Assembly: GCA_033032865.1 (NCBI GenBank)
Contig: JAWHQI010000121.1
Coordinates: 6,448,001 to 6,512,000 of the forward strand
Direction: 5' to 3'
DNA from: Dactylorhiza incarnata
Taxonomy: Eukaryota > Streptophyta > Magnoliopsida > Asparagales > Orchidaceae
Length of the DNA: 64,000 nucleotides
Positions 10,063 to 21,615 of this stretch are shown here, piece after piece. A program made the position numbers and the translations under genes. Below the pieces are notes generated by a model, which was not told where the DNA came from, did no database searches, and worked only from the letters and a program-made list of their open reading frames with translations. Every line of letters starts with the position of its first letter. Positions within the stretch are counted from its first letter, which is position 1.

Positions 10063-10595
10063 TGTTGGGTTTTCTTTACCCCTTCATAAGGGATGACATA
10101 TCAAATATGCGCAGCGGAAAGAACAAGAACAACCCAAAAGAGATGCTAACGGATCTTGCGATTTTGTGATTCAAGAGAATAAGCAAATCGAAATACAAAG
10201 TACATTTGCGGGATTGAGTCAACACTCAACCAAGGTGCTCCAAAATGAGATCCGAAATCTTGAGTTCCAAGAACCAAAATGTATCGGCTCCTCTATAGTG
10301 ATCCACACAAACGATGGAGAACCCTAGCTTCTTGTCGTACAAGAACTAGGTCGGAGAAGGAAGCTCTCAACGTCCTCACGGACTGCTAGGTCCGATGCAG
10401 AGGAGGCGGCGACCGACGGCGGCGACTAGCGGCGGAGGAAGGAGATCTGCGGACGGGAAGAAGGCCTTCGTGCGGAACTCTTCCGGGCGGCCGTTCGTCC
10501 AAAAAGATCGCAAAAGGGTTTTCGACAAAATCGTGTCTCACAAAGACCTAATCGCATCCTTTTATACGCAAGACATAAAATAGACTATCCGCAGA
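10063..10595 (-). repeat. 3' LTR of G, first part
   Basis: Matches 51592-52123 of the right LTR closely. It is interrupted after CCGCAGA by element C, and the five bases GCAGA (10591-10595) are repeated on the far side at 30261-30265. Confidence 0.9.
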
Positions 10596-12115
10596 TGGTG
10601 CGATTTATTCGGCAAGTGCACCGGTCGCGCAAGTAATAATAATGGGGAAGATTCCCGAGTGTCGGTCTCTCAAGGAACACAGTAAGGTGGAGTTAGGTTT
10701 CGAGGAAGGACTTGAGATCGAAGTCCTGCGGTAGGTGGAATGCGAACGAAAGGGGTTTTGGGTTTTGTAAATAAAAAGAAAATACTACACCTACTCCTAT
10801 GCAATGCCGCTATGCAAAGCTTCGCTTGGCGGGATGGAGACTACATAGGCCTTGAACGCACTACTTCGTTGGGCGGATGGGCGAGTAGGTTAGCGGAATC
10901 GAACTATGCAGGCCTTGAGCGCGCTGCTTCGTTAGGCGAATGGAATACGGGCCGCGATGCCACGCTTCGATAGGCAGATGGACGAGTAGGCTAACGGAAT
11001 GAGGGTCGCAAGCACCTCTTCGACAAGCACGCCACTAGCGATTGCTAGTGTGGCACCGAACACGATGGCGGAATGGAAATTAGATGGGGGCGCACCTCAA
11101 TAAGCACATATGAACTAAATGATTCCAAATAAATGAAATAAACATTAAGCAATATTGTTCATAACACACATCATCAATAATATAGAGGAAACTAGCTTAT
11201 ACAATCAACAACATAAGGAAGAAGAATAGAGTGAAGGAATCGACCACATCCGAAGCCTCATCGAAGATTCACGGTTGGAATCGCAGGGTTGTCAATCCGC
11301 GTCCAAGCTCGGTCTTCAACTGCGTCCGGGGTAGAGAAGGCTGTCACTACCTTCCAATGGACCCGTCTTCTTCGTGTCACGATCCGGTCTCCTCCGATAC
11401 ACGATCTCCTTGCTTGATGTTGGCGATCTTTGGGCTAGAAACCTCTCCTTGGAGCTCAAGGATGATGGAGGAGGCCTAGGGGGCGGAGAACCAGCAAGAA
11501 GGGCGAAAACGGCGGACTGGCGGAGTTGGAAATGAGCGCTCCCGACCTAATTCGCGAGCAGGTCAATATATATGCGCTGGAATAAACAGTGCGCACGATC
11601 AGTGGCGCACGACCAGTGGTCGTGCACACTAGAATTTGGTGATCGTGCGCCTGCCTGGGCGGAGCCTGCAATGTAAGAAATTTATAAAATAACATGTTCG
11701 TACGACCAGTGGCGCACGACCAGTGGTTGTGCGCACTATCGTAAGTGGTCGTGCGCGCTGGTCGAGACAGAACTCATAAAATGGGGGTTAAGTGCGCACG
11801 ATCGGCGGCGCACGACCAGTGGTCGTGCGCAGTAGAACAAATGATTGTGCACAGTGTTCCTGTACAGATTTGTACCGGGAACACCTGCACAACTCCTGTT
11901 CCAGCACAACCACGAATCCAGCCACTGAAAGTGGCACTTAACAATGCATGAAAACTACTAAAGATGAAGAACATGAAATAACACCAAAAATGGGCCTAGA
12001 GGTGCACTTAGCATGGAGTATCAAATATGAGTGAAAACATGTCTAAAGTGAAGTGCATAGACTAGAAAATCGGCCCAGATGAGTCCATAAATGTGTATAT
12101 ATTTGGGACTCATCA
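10596..12115 (-). repeat. 3' LTR of C
   Basis: 1520 bp, starting TGGTGCGATTTATTC (one base changed from TGATGCG of the partner) and ending GACTCATCA. It carries a cluster of GCGCACGAC/GTCGTGCGC inverted pairs at about 11590-11855, upstream on the minus strand of a TATA-like ATATATAT at 11566-11573. Confidence 0.9.
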
Positions 12116-13849
12116 CACCCCCAGACTTAACTGTTTGCGCGTCCCGAGCAAACCATCTCTCGCGGACAGGAAAAACATAAGCTGGCGAAGAAATTATCAA
12201 GCGGAGTACCATGCGAAGTCGCATGCTCATGTGCGTAGAAATACAGTAGACAAAATTTCTAATTATACATATTAGTTTATAATTTTCTAGGAGCGTATTT
12301 ATATATTACGTTTACTCAAAAGGTGAATCACGGTGAATCATAAGGTCGTACATAGGAAGAAAGTAAACTGAACGTTGAGGCGAGCATTGCCAAAGATCGG
12401 GGCTCGGGACAACTCCATTGAAATCCATCAATGTGGGTGACCATAAGCTTGCCCGTTCGCACTCCCTCCACGGCACTGGTATGACTCAAATGCGTGAATC
12501 AATAGGACTTTAGGTTTTAGATGAGGCTTGGGTTTAGGTGAGGATAAACAAAGATAAAAACGACGGCTCAAGCACTAAACCCAAATGAGCTTATGCATAA
12601 ATTATTCTCGTTCACCACACAAACACGCGGGTACATCACACCCCCCAGACTTGGACTTAACAACATGGGTGTGTGCACCGCCTACTCCCAAACATATATT
12701 TTTACACAGATTTTTCATTAAAGCTCATATCTTTTTCTTTTCTTTTCACTTCTTTTCTTTCGCTCATTTTCTTCTTTTCTTTTCTTATCATTTTCAGCAA
12801 CTAAACAATAAAACACATCCACATCTTCACAAACATATCACCAAATCAACAACCCAACTCATGAAAATAATAAACAGCTAAAGCTCAGATTTGGGTGTGC
12901 AACTAGGATTGGCATTTAGGCTTTGGTGAGACAACAGTGGGGCTGAATCAAAGAAAGGGTAGGCACAACTGGGCTAACGAGGATAAAGCGATAGGAGTGG
13001 GCACAAAGGCTCAACCGGGCCAAAATGATGGCCTATATCACATTCACGCAATTGACTAACCGTATACCCATGCTTCAAGAATCGCTTGGGGCAAGTTCTA
13101 GCCACCGAGAAAGATAATCCTTCCTCCCGACTCGGGCAATACGAGACTAACGAACGTCTACACACATTCCTATGCTACCGTTTGATTCACGCAGGATTCA
13201 CCAAATTTTGAGTAAAGTAAACAATATTTACGCTAGTAGAAAAATATAAACTAAAAGCATAAAAAGAAATTGAATCTACACGAATTTCTATGAGACATGA
13301 GCACTCGACTAGGAGCACTACAGGAGTCAACATTTTACTCCGCCTCATAATCCTAAGCCAGCACAATGATTTTCCAAATCACACAAAAAGACAAATTCAA
13401 CTCGCGACGTGCCAACGGCTAAGCGCGCTCAAGTGGGTGTTGTGGTGTGCAATGAAAATAAACAAAATATTTTAAATGAAATCTTCTAGTATGCAGTGCA
13501 ATAGTGCACGTGAGCGGGTAAACAAAACTACTCTCCCCCAGACTTAAACTAAACAATCCAACAACATAAAGCTATGAAACTCAGAAAAGAGCTAGGGGAA
13601 GAGAGTACCCAGTGCTCAGAAATGAGCACACCAGAAGATTGGCGTTTAAACCTAGACCAAGCTGCAGCATCCACCATTCAGAAGAAGTACCTGCAGAGGT
13701 CAGCTCCGCAAAACAAAAGAAAAAGAAAAAGATAAACTACAATAAACTACAGCTAACTAAACAGGATTGAATAAAATAAAATGCATGAAAAGTAAGAGAA
13801 CTACTGGGGTTATTGTCATCCCAACACGACTTATTCAAAAACTAAGGTT
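12116..13849 (-). other. 3' noncoding region of C with three polypurine-like motifs
   Basis: No supported gene. Reading on the minus strand, AAGTCTGGGGG-type motifs occur at 13531-13546, 12637-12652 and 12116-12129; the last abuts the LTR and is the working polypurine tract. The order and spacing match element J (58711, 59604, 60124). Short frames in this stretch are not conserved. Confidence 0.75.
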
Positions 13850-15055
13850 CTAGCTAATGGGTGTATGAAAGAGGAAATGAACAGGTAACTGTTCTAATAT
13901 GCGTGTCGGTAGCGGGTACCGATACGACGATAGAACAGTCACGCCTCTACCCGAATATAGATAAAACCTGCCCATCACAGGTAGAGGGAACAGAAAGTAA
14001 GAAGAGGAGGAGATATCCTCACTCAACTCACAAGACACATCCTTGCCTAACAAGGTATCATCGTCAGGGAGGAAGCAGGAGGAAAAGGCAATGAGTGGAG
14101 CTTCCCCTACGGAGGGGGAATCAACCTCCTCACATAAGAGGATGCTCTCATCATTGACTTGAGCATCAAGCTCCAAGTCCTCCTGAAGTACCTGCGAAGA
14201 CTCAACCTGCACAGGCTCAGATGGAGAAGGGGGATCAAGAAATAAAGAAGAAGAATGACATAAAGAAACATCAATCGGGGGAGTAGTCCCGGTCTCACTC
14301 CCAGCAGGATCCAAGGATAGATCACTATCATCATCGTAAATATCATAGCAAGGGGAACTTGAGAACTCAGGGGCCTCAGTGGTGGTTTGTACCTCCTCGT
14401 CCCATGAAGAAGTGCAAACCTCCTCATCAGAGAGAGTATCCTCCTCATCCCACCGAGGTGCACCATCGTGTTCAAAGTATTCATTCTCCCCTTCAGGGAA
14501 AATGACATCCTCATCCCACTTTGGAGCACCCTCCGAGTCAGAAGCATCACCCAGCTCCTTTACTTAGATAGGATCATAAAAAAAAGGTGTAGAAAAAGCA
14601 TGCAAAGAAACTGGAGGAACAAAAAGATTCGGTTCCTCCGCAAAAAGATCCGCTAACGCCTCCACAATAGAAGGAATACTTTCCTCAACATACTCAGGTG
14701 CATCTAGGAGCTCCCATTCCTCTCCTTGTTGGCTAACAGATGAGTGATCATCATCACTGGGAGTGAAGCCATACACAGGGAGTGAGGAGTCCATGCACGA
14801 GACAAGCTCGGGGGTAAAGGGCACAATTGCCTCCATGGGTAAAGAATGAGCGATAAGGACAATGTTGTCATGAGTGGAGGAGCAGTGGTCAGGATTGAAA
14901 AGACCAGGACAGTCCTTCAATTCATGACCCTCTCCTTGACACAACAAGCAAACAAAGTTCCTACACTGCCTAGCATTTAACTCATTCATTTGGTCTATAT
15001 AATAAACCATCTCGTCATTAAAGCTAGGTGAAATATCCCATGACGACATTTTCAA
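13850..15055 (-). pseudogene. gag-like zinc-knuckle protein of C, one internal stop
   Basis: The frame from ATG at 15055 to the stop at 13850 is continuous over 402 codons except for one TAA at 14564-14566. The first part has a CX2CX4HX4C knuckle (CLLCQGEGHELKDC, about residues 36-49); the middle has three acidic WDE repeats (WDEDV, WDEED, WDEEV); the last 150 residues are clearly homologous to the C-terminus of the J gag-like protein (GSETGTTPPIDV ... YRYPLPTRILEQLPVHF). Only one knuckle is present, against two in J and A, and the N-terminus differs. It probably binds element RNA; no capsid or protease motif is seen. Confidence 0.7.
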
Positions 15056-16696
15056 AAATTAAAGCAGATAAAAAGAGACTGAAATTGTAACACCCCCAAA
15101 ACAACTAGACCCCTAAGATGCATTTTTTCATGACAAGGTCATGGCATTGCTCTAAGAGACCAAAATGGGCCAAGGAGGCCCCATGAATTCCATAAGTTAA
15201 GGAGGAATACACATTGGTGTGCATTTATCAAATTTTGATGTCCTAGCTCAGAGGTGACCAAAAGACTCCAACAAGTCAACATAACCTCATCATGACCCTT
15301 ATGACATCCAAGGGGGTGAGTAGACCAATAGGGTCAACTTGAACTATCCTAGGTCAAACCTCCACAAATAAGGGCATTTGAACTCCAGGATGATAAATTG
15401 AACCCACCCACTCTTCTAAACACCTTAGGGAGTCCCTTGGGTCAGTTAGGACCCATTGGGGTCAACCCAATGGACCAAGTTGGCCAAAGTCAACTCTAGC
15501 TTAAAATTAGCCTATATGGGTTTAATTGACCCAATGTGGGCCCCACTATTTCCCTGTACATCATTGATGGTGTACACAGACCCATGACCATCATGTGGGG
15601 CCAGCCCACCCATTAATTTGACCAAGTCAACCCAAAGGTCAACTCTTGGTCAAATAGGCCTAAATTGGGCTCAAGAGGAAATTTAAGCCTAATGCCCATG
15701 AGGCATGGGCTCAATTTGAGGCCCATTTTGCAGCCCTATACCATTTACCATGGATGCCCTCTGAAATGTGGAAGAAACCCACATGCAAAGGGGTAAATTT
15801 GGGTTTTCCCCCAAATTGGAGAAAGGACAAAAGAGGAGGCATGGATTGAGTGCCAAATGGCACTCAATTCCTTTTCCAATGCCTCCCCCTGAGCTCTAAC
15901 AACAATTCCCAACAGTCTCTAGGCCGGCCAGCTGCCAGGTGGGGCTCAATTCGGAGCTTATATGCCGGCCAAGAGGTGGCATTAATGGCAACATTGGAAT
16001 TAGCCACCCCCGGCCCTCCTCAGACCTTCCATTAGCTTCAGGAGGTGCCAAGGAGGAGAAGCCCCATGGTTTCAGAAGGAGGCAAGCTCTGAGGAGGAAG
16101 ATCGAGCAAGAAGTTGGAGCTTGGATTCGGCCATGGCAAGTGCAGAAATCCCCCTCCCCGGGATCGATTCAAGGCAAGTTTCCTCCTCCCCTCCATCTGT
16201 GCTAGCTTTCCCTTCTTCCGGTTTTGATTTTAATCGAGTAATGGCGAGTTTGCCATTTTACCTATCGGGCTCCAAAGCCCCTCCAAATCCCCTCCCCCAT
16301 TTCTCCTACAGGCCACCTCCGACCGATATGTCACCGCCAACCGAAGAACCACACCCCGGCCGGAGGTGATGACGTCGGCCGTTCGGCCGGAGACGGCCGG
16401 AGTCCGCCGGAAAACGACCCTCAAGTTGGCCCAGGCGCGGTTGATCTGGGCCATAGGCTACACGAGGAAGACGATCTACAGCCGTCCGATCTGATTTTGG
16501 GCTAATCGCAGACCACATCCTATATATATTATATATCCTCATGAAATCTGTCACATATATAGCCCGATTTTGTAAGCTGAATTGGAGGCTCTTAGAGACC
16601 TTTTTAGGAAAAGTTGGCTGAGACAACTGTTGAAGGCCTTGGTCTCTAGTTTCCATGGGACCCAAGATCAGGCCATTTGGAGGTGTGTAGGACCCA

Positions 16697-17135
16697 GGGC
16701 ACCCATTTTCCTAGGACTGCTCTTTATGTCTATTGGCAAACCATAATATTTCTGCCTAAGATTTTTAAGTAGTTTGCATGCAATTTTTGAAGGCCCTAGA
16801 GGCCACATTTACAAAAAGGGGAAGAGACAACTTTTGTATCCCTATGGGTTCACTTTCATTTTCCACCTTAATCATCTGATTTGGTGCACTCTGGACACCA
16901 GGGCACCCATTTTCCTAGGACTGCTCTTTATGTCTATTGGCAAACCATAATATTTCTGCCTAGGATTTTTAAGTAGATTGCATGCAATTTTTGAAGGCCT
17001 TAGAGGCCACATTTGCAAAAAGGGGAAGAGACAACTTTTGTAGCCCTATGGGTTCACTTTCATTTGCCACCTTAATCATCTGATTTGGTGCACTGTGGAC
17101 ATCAGGGCCGCTCTTTCCTAGGACTGCTCCTTGTG
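16697..17135. repeat. 204-bp tandem duplication in D
   Basis: The word GGGCACCCAT or its variant recurs at 16697, 16901 and 17105. Two full copies are nearly identical and the third is partial. Confidence 0.9.
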
Positions 17136-18048
17136 TAGGGCAGAAATTAAAAAGGCTATATCTTTCAATTGGATTAACCAAATCCCTTGATTTTTCTACC
17201 ATGCATGCATGGTATGAAGAAACACCTAGGGTTTTAATTTGAGAATTTTTGGAGGTGTATCCATTGGGTTATTCCATTTATTAGTAAAAGTAAATATTTG
17301 GTATTTAAGGAGTTGTATAACTCCAAACACCCCCTAATTTGGGGGGGGGGGGTGAGCTCTTCATACATATCTAAATCACTGGTTAAAATATCATCTAATA
17401 TGCATGAGTATTTTTCTCTGAACTTCAAAATGAAGTTAGGGTCTTAAGAGGAAAATTGGGGTGCTATTAGTCAAATTGGGCTTTTGAGCTTTTTGATGGG
17501 GTTGAAGGTGGGGATCAGCTTGCATGATTCTGAAACCTTGGGGTTAGTGTATGTCATATGGTTATACATGATTGTCATAAGTCTCTTGATTTTTGGAAGT
17601 TATTTCCCTAAAGTTTTTAATTAAAGGAAAATGGTCACACTTGTAAATTAATGAAAATTGTAAGATTAAAACAACTAACAAAAATCCCACCTTCTAGGCA
17701 TAGTCCTTTATGATATTAAATACCCTTAGAAACCATCTCATGTGGTTTGGTTGAAAATTTCATTTGGTATGGTTAAAATTTAGGGTAGCTCCTTTACAAT
17801 TTTGAATTGCCCTCCATGGGAAACTTAATTAATTAGTGAGGAATTTATATATGAAGAATGATGATTTTCTGGAATGTGTAGCTTTATGATGAGGCACATC
17901 AGTAGAAATAATCTCATGTGACCTAGATGAAAATTTAGCTTAGTTCCTTTTCAAGTTCTGAAATATCTTCCATGGATAAATTGTTGATTATTGAGTAGTT
18001 ATGATAAGTACTCCTTGATATACTATGAAACTTTGAATTGGTTGATTC

Positions 18049-18760
18049 AACATGAACATTGTGGCCCTTTAGGTTACCTTTAAAATGTCACCGACTTTAT
18101 GTCATTTGGATAAGTACAACTCCTTCTATGTCATTTTTGGTGAGACATGTCTACAATAGTGTTTTGCTGAATTTTACACATTGTACATCACTTGTAAGTG
18201 GAATTCACCTAGGTTAAACTCATATTTGGAGTTTGTAATCAACATGAACACTGTAGCCCTTTAGGTTACATTTAAAATGTCACTGACTTTATGTCATTTG
18301 GATAAGTACAACTCCTTCTATGTCATTTTTGGTGAGACATGTCTACAATAGTGTTTTGCTGAATTCTACACATTGTACAACACTTGTAAGTTGAATTCAC
18401 CTAGGTTAAACTCATATTTGGAGTTTGTAATCAACATGAACACTGTATCCCTTTAGGTTATCTTTAAAATGACACTGACTTTATGTCATTTGGCTAAGTA
18501 TAGCTCCTTCTATACTATTTTTAGTGAGACATGTACAAACCTGTAAGTTGTTAAGTTGAATATCTTGTACATCACTTGTAAGTTGAATTCACCTAGGTTA
18601 AATACATTTCTGGAGTTTGTTATCAACATGTGTAATGTAGAGCTTGATGTTACCTTTCAAATGCCACTGACCTTATGTCATTTGGCTAAGTATAGCTCCT
18701 TCTATACTATTTTTAGTGAGACATGTACAAATCCGTAATTTGTTAAGTTAAACATTGGGT
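18049..18760. repeat. 192-bp tandem repeat in D
   Basis: AACATGAAC-type starts recur at 18049, 18241, 18433 and 18625, an exact 192-bp period for about 3.7 copies. Copies 1-3 are close; the last is more diverged. Confidence 0.9.
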
Positions 18761-19964
18761 GCATTTAGCAAGAATGTAATGAAAGGTAATTAAAGTCAAA
18801 TACATCTTGGTTTAATATGAGACTTAGGGTTGATAGCATTAGACCAATATTTAACTACAGTAGTTCCCCAGAATTAACGAAGCCTTAGTCCAACACTTGT
18901 AGTGTAAACTCTCATCTGCACATCAAAAGCTATAACTAATAAATAAGGTCAAGAAATTCTTGGAAAATGGGAGACCTGGGGTTTGAGGTTCCTAGGCCAA
19001 TACCATGTTAAGGTAAAATTATTAAAACTTATAGGGATATCTAATTGATACTCAAAGTACAAAACCTTGTTCGTACACCGTTCAATTTTAATAGAGTTTA
19101 TGAGTAACACCTTAGGATATTATGAAGTCTGATATCGGAGTTTTGGTTAGTCACCCATTAAGAACCGATGGCCAAAAACTTGGAACTCATTTAGACATGA
19201 TAAGCTTAAGATCTCACCATAGGAGTCAAATCTAGCGCAACCTCAATTTGGTCTACGAGTAGCCAACCTGATCTATATGCCATAGACCACCACTAGCCTT
19301 TATATACAGAACCATTAGCTCTTGAATATTACGAAGTAACGGATTACTAGGGAGAGCATCTCTAAGGCCATCTTGGGAAATAAGGTTTAAGGGTGCGTTT
19401 AGAAAACTATAAGTGTATGAATTCACAGTGATATGAAAAGGAGGTTAGACCTCATTAAGGGCCCCACACACAACTCATAGGTACTAAGTGATTAAATGAT
19501 TGTAGAACTGCCCTTAGCCGGGTGAGCCATCTTAGGGTAAAACTCAAGGGCGAAGTCGGGAAACATCTAAGGCAAACCCCGGGTTAAGGATGTTGGAGAA
19601 TAGGAGTGTGGGTCCAAGTAAGGTTGAGAATGCCAAGTGTATGTGTGCGGTTCCCCGGTGAAGAAGGGAACTCGAGCTAGAAGGTGATGACGGGAGAGTC
19701 AGCACCAGTCACAGTTGGTGGTGTTGGAGTTCAAGTGAACTCCCCCACACCTAAGTGCCAAGTTTAACTCATCTCAGAGTTTTAATGTAATTGGAGAGGA
19801 AAATGAGGATCAAGTAAAAAGGGGTAGATACCAACAAGATTAAGTGCCTTGGGGAGAGGAAGTTCGGGGTGTCAACCCGTCACCCTTCCTAGTACCGCTG
19901 CGAGCCCCTCCCCGGGGTAACCCTCCGGAAGTCCAAGGCTAACCCTAACGCTTCTAAGACCAAC

Positions 19965-20378
19965 TAAATTATATATAAGACTAGTGTAGTCTAGCGAGCG
20001 GTAGGCTCGTAGTTTATATATAAGACTAGTGTAGTCTAGCGAGCAGTAAGCTCGTAGTTTATATAAAAGACTAGTGTAGTCTAACGAGCGGTATGCTCGT
20101 AGTATATATATAAGACTAGTGTAGTCTAGCGAGCGGTAAGCTCGTAGTTTATATATGAGACTAGTGTAGTCTAACGAGCGGTAGGCTCGTAGTATATATA
20201 TAAGACTAGTGTAGTCTAGCGAGTGGTAAGCTCGTAGTTTATATATAAGACTAGTGTAGTCTAACGAGCGGTAGGCTCGTAGTATATATATAAGACTAGT
20301 GTAGTCTAGCGAGCGGTAAGATCGTAGTTTATATATAAGACTAGTGTAGTCTAACGAGCGGTAGGCTCGTAGTATATA
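19965..20378. repeat. 45-bp palindromic tandem array in D, left half
   Basis: About nine copies of a 45-bp unit with the inverted core AGACTA-GTG-TAGTCT followed by GAGCGGTA. Units alternate TCTAGCGAG...AAGCTCGTAGTTTA and TCTAACGAG...AGGCTCGTAGTATA, giving a 90-bp higher-order pattern. The array is split by element E and resumes at 26998. Confidence 0.9.
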
Positions 20379-21615
20379 TGTGAAAATTTTTCTAAGGACC
20401 TTGTGAGAGCAAGCAGGAATCAATTATGCAACTTAGAGATACAAGCCAAACAACCAGAAACAAACTTTAGGCAAGCAATTGATCTTTATTGATAGCATAA
20501 ACTTCATTACAGGGCAAGACATGCTTGGCGAGACATGATTTCGCCAACACAGATACCAAACAGAAATACAAGAAGATGAGGATAACTTGAGATCGCTCCA
20601 GACCGCGCGACCTCCCTGCGACTTCAACACACTGCCAGACCGCAGCGCCTTGTCGATCACAGCACACCACCAAACCGCTGCACAGACCGCTCCCTTCTTC
20701 CGACCTCCTGATTCTCCCGAACTCCAGCACCACAACTCCAAGCCGCAGACCGCCCGAACACTTTCAGAGGAAGAGGTGATCGCTGCCGCCCACACTATCC
20801 GCAGAAGCTGCACAAGAGGAATTCAATCAGCAGACCGCACGGTCAGAATAAACCAGACCGCACGGTCAGAATAAACCAGACCGCAGGAAACAAGCGAACT
20901 CAGCTTACACTTGGTGTGTGTTTTTTGTTGCTACAGTGGCTCCCTATTTATAGGCGTGAGACCTGATCCAGTCACCACCCCATGAGATAGAGTCACCACC
21001 CATCAGATCGCGCGACCTTACCGGTCAACCCGCGCAATCACGGCAACCCTCCTGCTTCATTTTGGTGAGCGCCGACTTCACTCCAGACCGCGGGAGATCG
21101 CTACTCCCTTGGTCTGAACACGACTCCACACGGAGATCGCCAGACCGCCTAGAAGTCACCCACCACCTGTGTTCGCTTAAGATCGCAAACACAGCCAGCT
21201 CGACCTCCGGTCTCCTCCTGAGACCGCGAACTGAGACCGCGCGACTAGAATGACTTAGTCCGCGAACTCCTTCAGAACCCTCTGGAAAGCCACCAGACTG
21301 GATTCAAGAGCCAACCCGTGCGGTCACGCCAGACCGGCACGTCCTTGAAGAGAACAACTTGTCACGCGGTCAGAGACAGACCGCGCGACCCTGAGGATGA
21401 TCAGCCGTCATGCGGTCACAGCCAGACCGCACGACCTCCACCTCCAGCAGCCCTTGGACCAGACCAGCGGTCAATCCTGGAAGCCGCAGCTGACCAATAG
21501 AACAGATCGCCATTGTCAGACCGCCAGACCGTGCGGTCACGCCAGACCGCCCGGTCTCTTCCCAGACCGCCCAGGTCCAAAAGCCTCCTTCACTTCCACT
21601 TCAACAATTTCAACA
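20379..21615 (-). repeat. 3' LTR of E
   Basis: 1237 bp with ends TGTGAAAA and TTTCAACA. It is packed with AGACCGC/GCGGTCT words, several forming GACCGC-CGGTC inverted pairs. A TATAAATA box lies at 20945-20952 on the minus strand. It contains a 23-bp tandem duplication (about 20837-20882) absent from the partner LTR. Confidence 0.95.

Larger units (their letters stand above)
15086..19964 (+). other. left part of D, noncoding
   Basis: No supported gene. The first kilobase is rich in GGGCCC/CCCATT phrases, then comes a CT-rich coding-like but unconserved stretch (15850-16450) and TATATATATTATATATCC near 16510. Two tandem duplications (204 bp and 192 bp) fill much of the AT-rich remainder. Confidence 0.5.

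Noticed and set aside
15850..16454. Possible host exon (several 60-120 codon frames)
   Set aside because: Frames overlap on both strands, show no conserved domain, and lie in the presumed U3/R part of D.
19872..20423. 183-codon frame of a 15-residue repeat (LRAYRSLDYTSLIYK)
   Set aside because: A 45-bp satellite unit read in one frame; it runs across the E junction and so cannot predate the insertion as one gene.
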